A DNA stretch of 64,000 nt from Mesorhizobium sp. B2-3-4 (GTDB lineage: Bacteria > Pseudomonadota > Alphaproteobacteria > Rhizobiales > Rhizobiaceae): the NCBI RefSeq assembly GCF_006442315.1, contig NZ_VFVY01000025.1, positions 45,791-109,790 of the forward strand. Direction: 5' to 3'. The position numbers and the translations under genes are program-made. This document shows positions 42,276 to 51,514 of the stretch, one piece after another. The notes below the pieces were generated by a model. It was not told the origin of the DNA, did no database searches, and was given only the letters and a program-made list of their open reading frames with translations. The stretch's first letter is position 1. Each line of letters opens with the position of its first letter.

Positions 42276-42689
42276 CTACTCGACCTTGATGTTGGTGACA
42301 TAGGTGTAGGCGTTGCCGCTATAGGTGTGAACCGAGATGGTCACCTGGTCCCAGCCCTTGAAGCCAGGGCTCGACCTGTAGAGCGCCTTGATGCCATTGA
42401 CCTTGTGGGAATTGCATTTTGCCCGATCGTTCGACTTGCCGTAATGCGTGAACACCTTGTCGTGGACGAGTTTTACATTTCCGTGGCTTGGGCCGGAGAC
42501 CACCCTCACATCGTCCCTGCCCTCGCTGGAACAATCCACGTTCAGGCTCGCGCCGCCGAAAAAATAGACATCGTGGCCGGAAAGCGCTGTCTTCTGATAG
42601 GTGAACGAACGGTTGGAAGCAGCCGCCGGACTGGCCGCGAAAGCCAAAAGCGCCAGGCCCGTCATGATGCTTGTCGCGCGGTGAGACAT
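42276..42689 (-). CDS. secreted protein, paralogue B
   Basis: 137 residues; signal peptide beginning MSHRATSIMTGLALLAFAASPAAA. Aligns end to end with the gene at 41787: TALSGHDVYFFGGASLNVDCSS, DDVRVVSGPSHGNVKLVHDKV, KCNSHKVNGIKALYRSSPGFKGWDQVTISVHTYSGNA. Together the two form a tandem duplication, probably one operon. The most constant positions are PSHG, LVH, KCN.HKV and DQVT.SVHTY. No family name known to me. Confidence 0.72.
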   Translation of the reverse strand: MSHRATSIMTGLALLAFAASPAAASNRSFTYQKTALSGHDVYFFGGASLNVDCSSEGRDDVRVVSGPSHGNVKLVHDKVFTHYGKSNDRAKCNSHKVNGIKALYRSSPGFKGWDQVTISVHTYSGNAYTYVTNIKVE

Positions 42690-43090
42690 GTCTTTTCCCC
42701 CGGTTTCAAAATTTTCCACCGGCGATTTTATGACGCCCAAAGCAAGGCTCCAATCACGGAAGCAGCCACGCCAATCAATTCATGGTTATCAGAATAAAAT
42801 CGAGAAAATCCCCGCAGGACGCCCGTATCAATACTCCACCCGGCTGAATGGCAGTATTCCTGTCGAAACAACACCATGCAAACCGGCAAGCCGCAAAATA
42901 CACCAAGAACAGATTGTCGATTGTGCGGCTTGATCACCTGCCGATGATTCCTCCCTCGCGCTGTCCAGGCGCCGGTCAGGCCCGAATAGACCATCGTATT
43001 CCCTCTCCTGACAGAAAGCTGGCAGGAGACCTGGGCTATGCATTGGCCGGGAAGCCCGCTCGCGGCTTCAGCGTTGAAGGAGCCAAGGCC
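42690..43090. other. intergenic region, lower GC in its first third
   Basis: About 400 bases between the secreted-protein operon and the VOC gene. Its left third is AT-rich (GGTTATCAGAATAAAATCG) and is probably promoter DNA for the secreted paralogues. Open frames in the rest overlap opposite-strand arbitrary sequence and have no ribosome sites. No repeat or RNA gene recognised. Confidence 0.5.
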
Positions 43091-43492
43091 ATGAATTTCG
43101 TCTCTGTCCGCATCATCACGTCGGATGTCCAGCGCCTGGTGCGTTTCTACGGTGAGATCACCGGCATGCCGGTGACGGTGTACACGCAAGACTTCGCCGA
43201 ACTGGCAACGCCGGCCTGCACGCTGGCGATCGGCAGCACGCGCACCCTGATGCTGTTCGGCGGCGACATCGCCCGCCCGGCCGACAACCACACCGCCATA
43301 CTCGAATTCCGCGTCGCCGACGTCGACGCCGAATTCGCCCGGCTGTCGGATCTCATCAAGAAGACGACCGTGCAGGAGCCGACCACCATGCCCTGGGGCA
43401 ACCGCTCGTTGCTGTTTCGCGACCCCGACGGCAATCTGGTGAATTTCTTCCAGCCGGTCACGGCGGAAGCCATCAGGAAGTTCGACAAATGA
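43091..43492 (+). CDS. VOC family protein
   Basis: 133 residues. Two half-domains are seen: MNFVSVRIITSDVQRLVRFYGEITGM and TAILEFRVADVDAEFARLSDL, ending in FRDPDGNLVNFFQPV, the usual VOC closing motif in which the glutamate of metal-dependent members is replaced by asparagine (NLVNFF). The preceding bases GGAGCCAAGGCC supply the ribosome site. Probably a small-molecule binding protein or lyase; substrate unknown. Convergent and directly adjacent to the phosphatase gene. Confidence 0.85.
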   Translation: MNFVSVRIITSDVQRLVRFYGEITGMPVTVYTQDFAELATPACTLAIGSTRTLMLFGGDIARPADNHTAILEFRVADVDAEFARLSDLIKKTTVQEPTTMPWGNRSLLFRDPDGNLVNFFQPVTAEAIRKFDK

Positions 43493-43493
43493 C

Positions 43494-44075
43494 CTATTTC
43501 AGGTTCCACTTGCGCACGACCGGCTCGGTCAGGTCGTGCTCGTAGCCCAGCACGCTGAGGCTGGCCGTGTCGAGCACGAACAGCGCGCCGCCTTCCGGCG
43601 CCAGGCCGAGCCAGCGGGCGGCGAGCACGCGCAGGAAATGCGCGCTGGAGAAGATCAGCACATCGGCATTGGCCTGGCGCAGCGCGGCGATGATCCTGTC
43701 GGCGCGCGCACCGACATCGGCCGCCGTCTCGCCTTGCGGGCAGCCATCGTGAAACACGTTCCAGCCCGGGCGCCCGGCCAGGATCTCCTTGGTCGTGCGC
43801 CCCTCATAGGCGCCGTAGTCCCACTCCTGCAGGTCGTCCATTTTGACGCAGCGATCACCGAAGCCGGCAAGCACGCTGGTGTTGTAGGCGCGCTGCGAGG
43901 GGCTCGACCACACCGCCGGGAAAGACAGGCCATTCAGCCGCTCCGCGACGCCGCGCGCCGCCGCCTCGCCCGCCGGCGTCAGCGGCATGTCGGTACGCCC
44001 GGTATGCTGTCCCGAAAGGCTCCACGCCGTCTCGCCATGCCGGACCAGATGGATTTGCGGATACGCGCTGCTCAT
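43494..44075 (-). CDS. histidine phosphatase (phosphoglycerate mutase-like)
   Basis: 193 residues, cytoplasmic. The RHG motif is IHLVRHGETAWSLSGQHTGRTDMPLTPAGEAAARG, with the distal histidine in LIFSSAHFLRVLAARWLGL. The arrangement is that of the small phosphoglycerate mutase-like phosphatases (CobC/GpmB type). Target could be a sugar phosphate or nucleotide. No cobalamin genes adjoin. Confidence 0.88.
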   Translation of the reverse strand: MSSAYPQIHLVRHGETAWSLSGQHTGRTDMPLTPAGEAAARGVAERLNGLSFPAVWSSPSQRAYNTSVLAGFGDRCVKMDDLQEWDYGAYEGRTTKEILAGRPGWNVFHDGCPQGETAADVGARADRIIAALRQANADVLIFSSAHFLRVLAARWLGLAPEGGALFVLDTASLSVLGYEHDLTEPVVRKWNLK

Positions 44076-44162
44076 GGATACCCCTCAAAGTCGCAGGCAC
44101 CTTAAAGGACGATGCGGCAAAGGGAAATCCGCTGGCGCGCCGCGTGCCATGCCTCTTCATAG

Positions 44163-44174
44163 GTTGGCGCCAAC
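44163..44174. promoter_or_regulatory. 12-bp palindrome GTTGGCGCCAAC upstream of the stress-protein gene
   Basis: Perfect palindrome in the 268-base divergent region between the phosphatase and universal stress protein genes, 170 bases before the latter's ATG. A possible regulator site; distance makes the role uncertain. Confidence 0.35.
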
Positions 44175-44343
44175 GATTGACTGCCCGAGACACCAGCGTC
44201 TGGATATCAAGCCGCCTGGCTGGCCCTGATGCCCGTCGCATTGGCACAATGAACGAGCGCGGCGCGTAACTATATCCATTGCATAGGCATCACCGGGACG
44301 CGTCCACGCAACGGATGGTCCTCACATCACGGGCAACATCATC

Positions 44344-44793
44344 ATGTACAAACATCTGCTCATCGCCACCGACGGCTCGGAACTGGCCGACAAGGGCGTC
44401 GCTCACGGCCTCACCCTGGCCAAGGGCATCGGCGCCGCCGTCACCTTCGTCACGGTTTCCGAGCCCTACCCCATCTTCGCCTGGGGCGGCGCCATGGCCG
44501 GCTATGCCGCGGGCGACGAGTTGGTCACCTACAAGGAAGAGGCGAGCCGCTACGGCAAGGAAGTGCTCGACAAGTGCAAGGCGGCCGCCGACGCCGCCGG
44601 CGTGTCCGCCAAGGTTATCCATGTCGAGGACAAGAGGCCCGCCGAAGCCATCCTGGAACTGTCGCAGGCGCAAGGCTGCGACCTGATCGTCATGGCCTCG
44701 CACGGTCGCCGCGGCCTCGGCAGGCTGCTGCTGGGCAGCCAGACGGCCGAAGTGCTGTCCTACACGGAAATTCCGGTGCTGGTGGTGCGCTGA
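44344..44793 (+). CDS. universal stress protein (UspA family)
   Basis: 149 residues. The UspA fold reads YKHLLIATDGSELADKGVAHGLTLAKGIGAAVTFVTV through to the ATP-binding loop GRRGLGRLLLGSQT near the end, with CDLIVMASHG before it. The G-2x-G-9x-(S/T) element suggests it binds ATP. Such proteins respond to starvation or oxygen limitation. It lies alone, followed closely by a convergent AraC regulator. Confidence 0.93.
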   Translation: MYKHLLIATDGSELADKGVAHGLTLAKGIGAAVTFVTVSEPYPIFAWGGAMAGYAAGDELVTYKEEASRYGKEVLDKCKAAADAAGVSAKVIHVEDKRPAEAILELSQAQGCDLIVMASHGRRGLGRLLLGSQTAEVLSYTEIPVLVVR

Positions 44794-44809
44794 CTTCGCC
44801 CGCCTTCGA

Positions 44810-45715
44810 TCAGGGCTGCCTCGCGGGTCCATCCGCCAGGGCGTATTCGACCCGTGGCGGATGCCCGAAGAGCTGCTTGTAGGCGCGGCTGAAGGCGGCC
44901 TCGGACTCGTAGCCGATGCGCAGGCCGATCTCGCCCACGCGCGCGTCCCGCCTGGCCAGGAGGTCGCGGGCCAGCCCCAGGCGCCATTCGTTCTGGTAGC
45001 GCAGCGGTGAGCGCCCGACGAGCGCCGTGAAGCGCTCGCAGAAGCTGGAACGCGACATGCCGGCCTTGTCGGCCAGTTCAGTGATGCTCCAGCGCTGCAG
45101 CGGCCTTTCGTGGATGGCCTTCAGGGAGCGGGCGATGCGAGTATCCGAAAGCCCGCCGAGCCAGCCCGTGGCATGGCCTTCATGGACCCAGCTGCGCAAG
45201 GTGCGGATGACCATGAGATCGATGATGCGCGAGATCATCAACGCCGCGCCAGGTTCGGCGCCGCTGGTCTCGACCATCAGGAAAGGCAGCATTCCATCGA
45301 CCCACCCTGCCCCCTCGGCACGCCGGATGTGGATGCATTGCGGCAGAGCGAAGATCATCCCGCGAAGACTGTCGGGATCGAACCAGAAGCGGCAGGCGAC
45401 GATCGCCGCTTGCGGATGCGCCGCCGCCAGCCGCGACGCGCCGGGACCACGGGGCAGGAGCAGGAGGTCGCCTGCCTCGATGATGGCGGGGGCCTGATCC
45501 TCGCTCTCCATGCGCAGCGCGCCGGCGGTCACCACGACGATATGGGCCTGCCCCTCGTCGAGTTCGAGCGATTCCGGCTCCTCGAGCGCGCGTGAAAAAA
45601 CCTCGTCCCCGGTAAGCCTGATCTGCGCCAGCACATGCGAGAGAAGGTCGCTGGAGACGCCGGCGCGGGGGGCCCCATCCGGAAGAATGGTCAAATTTTC
45701 AGGCGATTCAATCAT
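44810..45715 (-). CDS. AraC family regulator with cupin-type N-terminus
   Basis: 301 residues from ATG 45715; in-frame ATGs at 45742 and 45763 are alternatives. The N-terminal domain (LLSHVLAQIRLTGDEVFSRALEEPESLELDEGQAHIVVVTAGAL) is the cupin_6-type sensor. The two C-terminal HTH units are ELADKAGMSRSSFCERFTALVGRSPLRYQNEWRLGLARDLL and VGEIGLRIGYESEAAFSRAYKQLFGHPP. It is divergent from the membrane-protein gene at 45922 and probably regulates it. Confidence 0.88.
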   Translation of the reverse strand: MIESPENLTILPDGAPRAGVSSDLLSHVLAQIRLTGDEVFSRALEEPESLELDEGQAHIVVVTAGALRMESEDQAPAIIEAGDLLLLPRGPGASRLAAAHPQAAIVACRFWFDPDSLRGMIFALPQCIHIRRAEGAGWVDGMLPFLMVETSGAEPGAALMISRIIDLMVIRTLRSWVHEGHATGWLGGLSDTRIARSLKAIHERPLQRWSITELADKAGMSRSSFCERFTALVGRSPLRYQNEWRLGLARDLLARRDARVGEIGLRIGYESEAAFSRAYKQLFGHPPRVEYALADGPARQP

Positions 45716-45921
45716 GGATGCAACCGGCCGGCTCTCATACATTCCTTGGCAAGGATAGCGCATTTCTCGCTGACTATGCGCTGTTTTCGCCCTGGATCAA
45801 AGACCTTCCCGCAAACTCAGACGCGAGATCGGGCTGTTCCAATCATCCAACCCCAGGCACGATCAAGCGGGTCAACCCGCGGCCTCGGCTTCGGGCCGTT
45901 CCAACAAGACAGGAAATTCCA

Positions 45922-46497
45922 ATGAGCACTCAAACCCTACAGGCGCCCGATGGCGCCGCCGCCTCGCAATGGCTGAAGTCCTATTATTTCATCCGCGCCG
46001 GATTTTCGGTCGCCTGGGTGGCGGCCGCCTTCACCATCGGCAAAAACGCGCCGCCGGTCGCCGCGCTGCTCCTGGTCGCCTATCCCTTGTGGGACGCGAT
46101 CGCCAATGTTGTGGACGCGCGGCGCAGCGGCGGCCTGAAGGCCAATCCCAGCCAGACGCTCAACGCGGCGGTCAGCACGATCACGGCCGTCGCGGTCCTC
46201 ATCGCCCTTGGACAGGGTCTGCACGCGGTGCTGGCGGTGTTCGGGGCATGGGCCATCCTGTCCGGCCTGTTCCAGTTTGCCACCGGCGTGCGCCGCTGGC
46301 GGGCGGGCGCACAATGGGCGATGGTGCTGAGCGGCGCGCAGTCGGCCCTTGCCGGCGGCTTCTTCATCAAGCAGGCGATCGGCGCGGCGATGCCCGGCAT
46401 CACCGACATCGCACCTTACGCCGCATTCGGCGCCTTCTATTTTCTGGTCTCGGCCGTCTGGCTGAGCGTCGTGCAGGCACGCAGGCGCGCGGCCTGA
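45922..46497 (+). CDS. DUF308-like membrane protein
   Basis: 191 residues with six hydrophobic helices, among them SVAWVAAAFTIGKNA, VAALLLVAYPLWDAIANVVDARR and AVLAVFGAWAILSGLFQFATGVRRW. The helix pattern and the short basic loops between pairs match the DUF308/HdeD group. ATG 45922 follows AGGAAA. Its likely regulator is the divergent AraC gene. Probable role in envelope stress, by inference. Confidence 0.78.
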   Translation: MSTQTLQAPDGAAASQWLKSYYFIRAGFSVAWVAAAFTIGKNAPPVAALLLVAYPLWDAIANVVDARRSGGLKANPSQTLNAAVSTITAVAVLIALGQGLHAVLAVFGAWAILSGLFQFATGVRRWRAGAQWAMVLSGAQSALAGGFFIKQAIGAAMPGITDIAPYAAFGAFYFLVSAVWLSVVQARRRAA

Positions 46498-46534
46498 TGG
46501 GTGCGTGCGTCGGAACTGGCCGGACACGCCCGGC

Positions 46535-47284
46535 CTAGAGAACAGCCTCCAGCGCAAGATAGGCCCCAAGCGCCAGCAGGCCGGCGAAGAACACCGTGCG
46601 GAAGGTTTCGACGCTCATTTTCCGGCGCAGCGCCTGGCCAACGAACATGCCGGCCAGCGCCGGAGCCAGCGCCAGGACCGAACCCGCCAGTTGCGCCGAT
46701 GGCGAGACCAGCGCGCCGGTCCTGAACACTCCGATGCCAAGGGCCACCGTCGATACGGTGAAGGAGAGGCCGAGCGCCTGGATCAGGTCTTCCCTGCCCA
46801 GCCGCAGGGATTGCAGATAAGGCACCGCCGGAATGACGAAGACACCGGTGGCGCCGGTGACCAAACCGCTCGCCACCCCGACCAGCGGCGATAGCCAGAC
46901 TTCGTGGCGCGAAGGCGTGGTGAAGCCGGCCCTGGCGAGGCCGACAAGCGCATAGAGCACCAGAGCCACGCCAAGCCCGGCCTGGGCGATCGTGGTGTGC
47001 GCGCCGGCCAGCAGGCCGGCGCCGGCGACGGTGCCGAGGACGACGCCGGCCATCATCGACGACAGCCTTTTGCACAAGCCGCCGAAGGATGGGCCGGTGA
47101 ACAATTGCCACAGATTGGTGACCAGCGACGGGATCAACAACAGGGCGGCGGCCTGCGCCGGCGGCATGGTCACCGCCAGCAGGCCCATCGCAACCGTCGG
47201 CAACCCCATGCCGACGACGCCCTTGACGAGGCCGGCGGCGAGGAAGACGGCGCCGACGAAGGCGATGGCGCTAACGCTCAGCAT
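46535..47284 (-). CDS. TSUP (TauE/SafE) family anion exporter
   Basis: 249 residues with eight hydrophobic helices. Family segments include LAAGLVKGVVGMGLPTVAMGLLAV near the N-terminus and SGLVTGATGVFVIPAVPYLQSLRL in the second half, the paired repeats of the family. Start at 47284 is preferred to a TTG at 47332 because the first helix then begins at once. TSUP proteins export sulfite, taurine-derived sulfonates or related organic anions. Divergent LysR regulator nearby. Confidence 0.9.
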   Translation of the reverse strand: MLSVSAIAFVGAVFLAAGLVKGVVGMGLPTVAMGLLAVTMPPAQAAALLLIPSLVTNLWQLFTGPSFGGLCKRLSSMMAGVVLGTVAGAGLLAGAHTTIAQAGLGVALVLYALVGLARAGFTTPSRHEVWLSPLVGVASGLVTGATGVFVIPAVPYLQSLRLGREDLIQALGLSFTVSTVALGIGVFRTGALVSPSAQLAGSVLALAPALAGMFVGQALRRKMSVETFRTVFFAGLLALGAYLALEAVL

Positions 47285-47328
47285 GGATGGACACTCAGCA
47301 CGGGTAGGCCCCGGACACGCAAGGTCGC

Positions 47329-47538
47329 TCAATCATGCAACAGCATATCGCTCGCCTCGGCATCCCGATCGGGTTTTGCCGGCGTGGCATCATGGCTGAC
47401 CGAAGCCGCAGCCACGGCGCATCCCGGCGAACCGGGCCGCGCCTGCGCCACGGCAAGCGAGGCCACCGCGACTGCCAGCACGATCGCCGCGCTTTCGAGA
47501 ATGCCGAGCCCTTGCCGGCCTGTCGCTTTTTCGGTCAT
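47329..47538 (-). CDS. small membrane protein upstream of the TSUP gene
   Basis: 69 residues from ATG 47538, preceded by GGAG. One membrane helix (GILESAAIVLAVAVASLAVAQA) is followed by a polar tail. It ends 45 bases before the TSUP start and could be the first gene of that operon. Not recognised; composition is protein-like, but the call is moderate. Confidence 0.5.
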   Translation of the reverse strand: MTEKATGRQGLGILESAAIVLAVAVASLAVAQARPGSPGCAVAAASVSHDATPAKPDRDAEASDMLLHD

Positions 47539-47663
47539 CGCACATCTCCATTGCAAATGATTTGACGGATGCGCGGGCCGCCCACAATGTGGAAGTTGCG
47601 CTGTCAGCCTTCGCTCTGGACGAAGGCTGAGCCCAGGCGCGGCACGATTTCCGGGAGCGAGAA

Positions 47664-48536
47664 ATGCGCTTCGACCTGACCGATCTCCGGCTTTTCCTGC
47701 TGGTCGCCGAACGCGGCAGCATCACGCATGGCGCCGAACTCGCCGGCCTGGCGCTTGCCTCTGCCAGCGCGCGCATCAAGGGCATGGAGGACAGCCTCGG
47801 CGCGCCGCTTCTGGAGCGGCGCCGGCGCGGCGTCGTACCGACGGCGGCCGGGCAAGCGCTGCTCCACCATGCGCGTGCGGTGCAGAACCAGATCGAGGCG
47901 ATGGCCGGCGACCTCGGCGCCTATGCAACGGGCCTGCGCGCCCGCGTGCGGCTGATGGCCAACACGGCGGCGACCAGCGAGCTGCTGCGCGAAGCGCTGC
48001 CGGCCTTCCTGGTCGCGAATTCCGGGATCGACATCGACCTCGAGGAACGCCCCAGCCATGAGATTGCCGAAGCGGTGGCAAGCGGTGCCGCCGATCTCGG
48101 CATCGCCGCCACATGGGCGGGGCTTGCGCATCTCGAGCAGAGACCCTTCTTCGTCGACCGGCTCGTGGTGATCGCCGCGCGGAACCGACCCGGCCTCGAA
48201 GGGCAGACCGTCGGCATGGCCGATATTCTGGGCGAGGCTTTCGTCGGCTTGAGCGCCGGCCATCCCCTGCAGGAGCATATCGCCCGCCAGGCCGCCCGGC
48301 TCGGCGGTCACCTGCACTTTCGCATACGCGTGCCCGGCCTCGACAATGTCTGCCGGCTGGTCTCGCAGGGCGCCGGCATCGCCATCGTGCCCGAAAGTGC
48401 GGCGCGCCACGCCGCCCGCACGCTGCGCAGCCTGCGGCTCGGCGATGACTGGGCAACGCGCCAGCTCAACCTGTGCGCCCGCAATTTCGAGGCGCTGACG
48501 TCGCAGGCGAAACTGTTGGCGGCGGCGCTGGCGTGA
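47664..48536 (+). CDS. LysR family transcriptional regulator
   Basis: 290 residues. HTH: DLTDLRLFLLVAERGSITHGAELAGLALASASARIKGMEDSLGAPLLERRRRGVVPTAAG. Effector domain follows (VRLMANTAATSELLREALPAFLVANSGIDIDLEERPS). Divergent from the small membrane protein and TSUP exporter, which it probably controls; LysR-TSUP divergent pairs are frequent in proteobacteria. Confidence 0.92.
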   Translation: MRFDLTDLRLFLLVAERGSITHGAELAGLALASASARIKGMEDSLGAPLLERRRRGVVPTAAGQALLHHARAVQNQIEAMAGDLGAYATGLRARVRLMANTAATSELLREALPAFLVANSGIDIDLEERPSHEIAEAVASGAADLGIAATWAGLAHLEQRPFFVDRLVVIAARNRPGLEGQTVGMADILGEAFVGLSAGHPLQEHIARQAARLGGHLHFRIRVPGLDNVCRLVSQGAGIAIVPESAARHAARTLRSLRLGDDWATRQLNLCARNFEALTSQAKLLAAALA

Positions 48537-48542
48537 ACCGCC

Positions 48543-50630
48543 CTACGGCGCCTTGCCCATCGCCCGCACGGCGGCAAGGGCCGCCGTGTATTCGGTGAAA
48601 TCGCGGGGACAGTCGCGCAGCGCGAGCTGATAGAGGCGCAAGGCCTCTTCATCGCGATGCTGCAGCCGCTGGAACTCCGCCACGAAGACACGCGCCTCGC
48701 ACAGATGCTCGTTTTTGGTCATGGCGTCGGGACCGTCGGCGGCGGCCAGCGTCGCTTCGGGCGTCTGCCGCCCAAGGAACATGCGAACCACCGGCGCCGG
48801 CCATTTGGCCGTGTCGAGCCTGACATTGCCCAGATTGGCCGGCAGCCCGTTGTGTCGTCGCGCAAGATCGATCCACATCGCGTAATAGGCATTGTATTCG
48901 CCGTCGGGATCGATCGCGGCGGCCTGTTCGAAATCGGCCTGCGCCTTTTGCGGCGAACCGGAATAAAAGTTCACCAGCCCCCGGTCGCCATAGGTGCCGG
49001 CATCCCTGGGGTCGAGGCGCAGCGCCTGGTCGTAGTCGGCGAGCGCCTGGTCGTATTGCGCCTTGTACATCCGCACGAGACCGCGGCATGCGAAGGCCGA
49101 GGCATCCTTGGGGCCGAGGCTGACGGCCTTGTCGCAGTCCGCCAGGGCCCGGTCATAGTCGGCCCTGTAGAGCCGGACACGGCCCCTGCCGCCATAGGCG
49201 CCGGCATAGTCGGGTTCGAGGCTGATCGACTGGTCGTAGTCGGCGATGGCCCGGTCGTACTGGCCCTTGCGTGCCCACAACCAGCCCCGGCCCCTGTAGG
49301 CAACGGCGTATTTCGGGTCGAGGCGGATCGCCTGGTCATAGTCGGCGATCGCGCTGTCGTACTCGCGCTTGCGGCTGAACACCCAGCCGCGGTTCCTGAA
49401 AGCAACGGCCATGTCGGGCTTGATCATGATGGCGACGTTGTAGTCCGAAATGGCCCTGATGTAGTCGCCCTTGGCCGCCCAGGCCCGGCCTCTGTCATTG
49501 TAGATCCAGGCATCTCCCGGCGTGATGATGATCGCCTGGTCGTAGTCCGCGATGGCGCGGTCGAAGTCACCCTTGTCGGACCAGATCACGCCCCTGTTGT
49601 AATAAGCCTCCACATAATTTGGATCGAGCCTGATCGCCTCGTTCAAATCCGTTATGGCGCGGTCGGGGTCCTTCTTCAGCGACCATGTCCAGCCGCGTGC
49701 GTTGTAGGCCACCGCATCGCCGGCATCGACATCGATGGCCTGTCCGTAATCGGCGATGGCACGGTCGTAGTCCTTCCTGCCGCGCCAGACGTCGCCGCGG
49801 TCGCGGAAGGTCGCGGCATCCCTGGGATCGATCCTGATCGCTTCGTCGTAGTCCGACAAGGCGCGGTCGGTGTCGCCCATCTTCTTCCAGGCATTGGCGC
49901 GCCAGCGATAGGCCTGGACATGGTTCGGGTTGAGGCTGATCGCCTGGCTGTAATCCGCGATGGCGCGTTCGGGATTGCCCTTGGAGGTCCAGGCCAGCCC
50001 GAGATTGTAATACTGGTCCGGATCCTCGGGATCGAGAAAGATGGCCTGGTTGTAGCTGGTGATGGCCTGGTCGTAGTCGCCGGTGCGCAGATACGCGTTG
50101 CCGCGCACATTATAGACGGCGCTGTTTCCCGGATCGAGGCGGATCGCCGCGTCGAAATCCGCGATGGCCTTGGCATAGTCGTGCTTGATGTCGCTCCAGA
50201 TCATGCCCCGGTTGCCATAGGCAATGGCGAGTTGCGGGTTGAACTCTATCGCCTTGTCATAATCGGCCAGGGCGCGGTCGTAATCCTGCTTGTGCCCCCA
50301 GGCCAGCCCCCGGTTGTTGAAGGCGTCGGCGTCCTTCGGATCGATCATGATCGCCTCGCCGTAATCGGCAATGGCAAGATCATAGGCGCCCGTGTCGGCC
50401 TGGGCGTTGGCGCGGTTGAAAAAGGCCAGCGCCCGGTCGGCCGAAGCGGTCGCCTTGTCGTCGATGACGCTTTTGCAGGCGGCAATCCGCTTGGCGGTAT
50501 CGAGCTTGTCGTTAGCGCAGTCCTCGAGGCCCCCGGCCATGGCTGGAAGACCAAGCGCAAGCAGGATAGCGGCACCGGCGAATGCCCGCCGCACAGCCGA
50601 AACCGGTCGCTGAAATCTATGAAGCATCAT
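48543..50630 (-). CDS. secreted tetratricopeptide-repeat protein (15-16 repeats)
   Basis: 695 residues. A signal peptide (AFAGAAILLALGLPAMAGG) is followed by 15-16 consecutive 34-residue TPR units with consensus YDRAIADYDQAIRLDPxxAxAYxxRGxxWxxKGD. The repeats are so uniform that recent internal duplication is likely. After about residue 555 the TPR array ends in a less regular helical domain with ARVFVAEFQRLQHRDEEALRLYQLALRDCP. TPR scaffolds bind partner proteins; the periplasmic location suggests an envelope assembly role. Monocistronic and convergent with the LysR gene. Confidence 0.88.
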   Translation of the reverse strand: MMLHRFQRPVSAVRRAFAGAAILLALGLPAMAGGLEDCANDKLDTAKRIAACKSVIDDKATASADRALAFFNRANAQADTGAYDLAIADYGEAIMIDPKDADAFNNRGLAWGHKQDYDRALADYDKAIEFNPQLAIAYGNRGMIWSDIKHDYAKAIADFDAAIRLDPGNSAVYNVRGNAYLRTGDYDQAITSYNQAIFLDPEDPDQYYNLGLAWTSKGNPERAIADYSQAISLNPNHVQAYRWRANAWKKMGDTDRALSDYDEAIRIDPRDAATFRDRGDVWRGRKDYDRAIADYGQAIDVDAGDAVAYNARGWTWSLKKDPDRAITDLNEAIRLDPNYVEAYYNRGVIWSDKGDFDRAIADYDQAIIITPGDAWIYNDRGRAWAAKGDYIRAISDYNVAIMIKPDMAVAFRNRGWVFSRKREYDSAIADYDQAIRLDPKYAVAYRGRGWLWARKGQYDRAIADYDQSISLEPDYAGAYGGRGRVRLYRADYDRALADCDKAVSLGPKDASAFACRGLVRMYKAQYDQALADYDQALRLDPRDAGTYGDRGLVNFYSGSPQKAQADFEQAAAIDPDGEYNAYYAMWIDLARRHNGLPANLGNVRLDTAKWPAPVVRMFLGRQTPEATLAAADGPDAMTKNEHLCEARVFVAEFQRLQHRDEEALRLYQLALRDCPRDFTEYTAALAAVRAMGKAP

Positions 50631-50730
50631 GTCAGCCGGATCTGTGTCGCAATTGCAGGTTGTTGGCCTTACGCCGACTTGATCAGGCAAATTCCCGATC
50701 GCCGCAAGCCACCGCCAAAAAGAAATCCGC

Positions 50731-51510
50731 TCAGCCGGTCTCGATCTCCGCCACGCAGGCGACGTGCCCGCCCGCGCGGATCAGCCGGATCGGCACGCCA
50801 TAGGCGCGTGACAACACCGCTTCGGTCAGGATTTCGCCGGTCGCACCAAGTTCCGGCGGATGCCCCGGCGACATGACCAGCGTACGGTCGGCCAGCGCAA
50901 GGGCGTGGTCGGGCGCGTGCGTGGTGAAGATGACGGCAAGACCGCTCGCCGCCAGGCGCCGCACCAGCGCCAGGAAGCGGGCCTGGTTGGCGAAGTCGAG
51001 ATGCGCCGTCGGTTCGTCGAGGATCATCAGCTTGGGCGCCTGCACCAGAACCCGTGCGATCTGCACGAGCTGACGTTCGCCGCCGCTGATCTCGGAATAG
51101 GCGGCATCGATGAGATGGGCGATGCCGAGCGTGGCCAGCGCATCGCGCGTCATCCGCGCCGCCTCCTCGCCCGGTGCATCGAGCAGACCGAGATGCGGCG
51201 CGCGTCCCATCTCGACCACGGTGCGCACGGAAAAGGCGAAGACCGTCTCGTAGCTCTGCGGCACCAGCGCCAGCAGCCGCGCGATCGCCGCGCGCGACAG
51301 CGAGGCGATCGGCTGGCCTTCGAGCCGCACCGTGCCTGCGCTCGGCGCCGCCAGTCCGGCGAGGCAGCGCAGCAGCGTCGACTTGCCGACGCCGTTGGGC
51401 CCGAGCACGCAGACCACTTCACCCGCCGCGACATCGAGGCCCGTGCCTGAAAACACAGGCATGGCGCGGCCGGCATAGGAAAAGCCGAGATCGGTGGCCG
51501 ACAGGATCAT
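50731..51510 (-). CDS. ABC transporter ATP-binding protein (BtuD/FecE type)
   Basis: 259 residues. Walker A is VLGPNGVGKSTLL, the Q-loop LVPQSYETVFAFSVRTVVEMGRAPHL is typical of the iron/cobalamin/molybdate type II importers, signature is ISGGERQLVQIARVL and Walker B LMILDEPTAHLDF. It lies four bases after the permease gene. Substrate of the family includes ferric siderophores, B12 and (Mol-type) molybdate. Confidence 0.93.
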   Translation of the reverse strand: MILSATDLGFSYAGRAMPVFSGTGLDVAAGEVVCVLGPNGVGKSTLLRCLAGLAAPSAGTVRLEGQPIASLSRAAIARLLALVPQSYETVFAFSVRTVVEMGRAPHLGLLDAPGEEAARMTRDALATLGIAHLIDAAYSEISGGERQLVQIARVLVQAPKLMILDEPTAHLDFANQARFLALVRRLAASGLAVIFTTHAPDHALALADRTLVMSPGHPPELGATGEILTEAVLSRAYGVPIRLIRAGGHVACVAEIETG

Positions 51511-51514
51511 GCCA

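Noticed and set aside
48657..50876. Open frame of 739 codons opposite the TPR gene with its own repeated V/I-rich pattern
   Set aside because: The periodicity is merely the complement of the TPR repeats; the TPR frame has signal peptide and family consensus.
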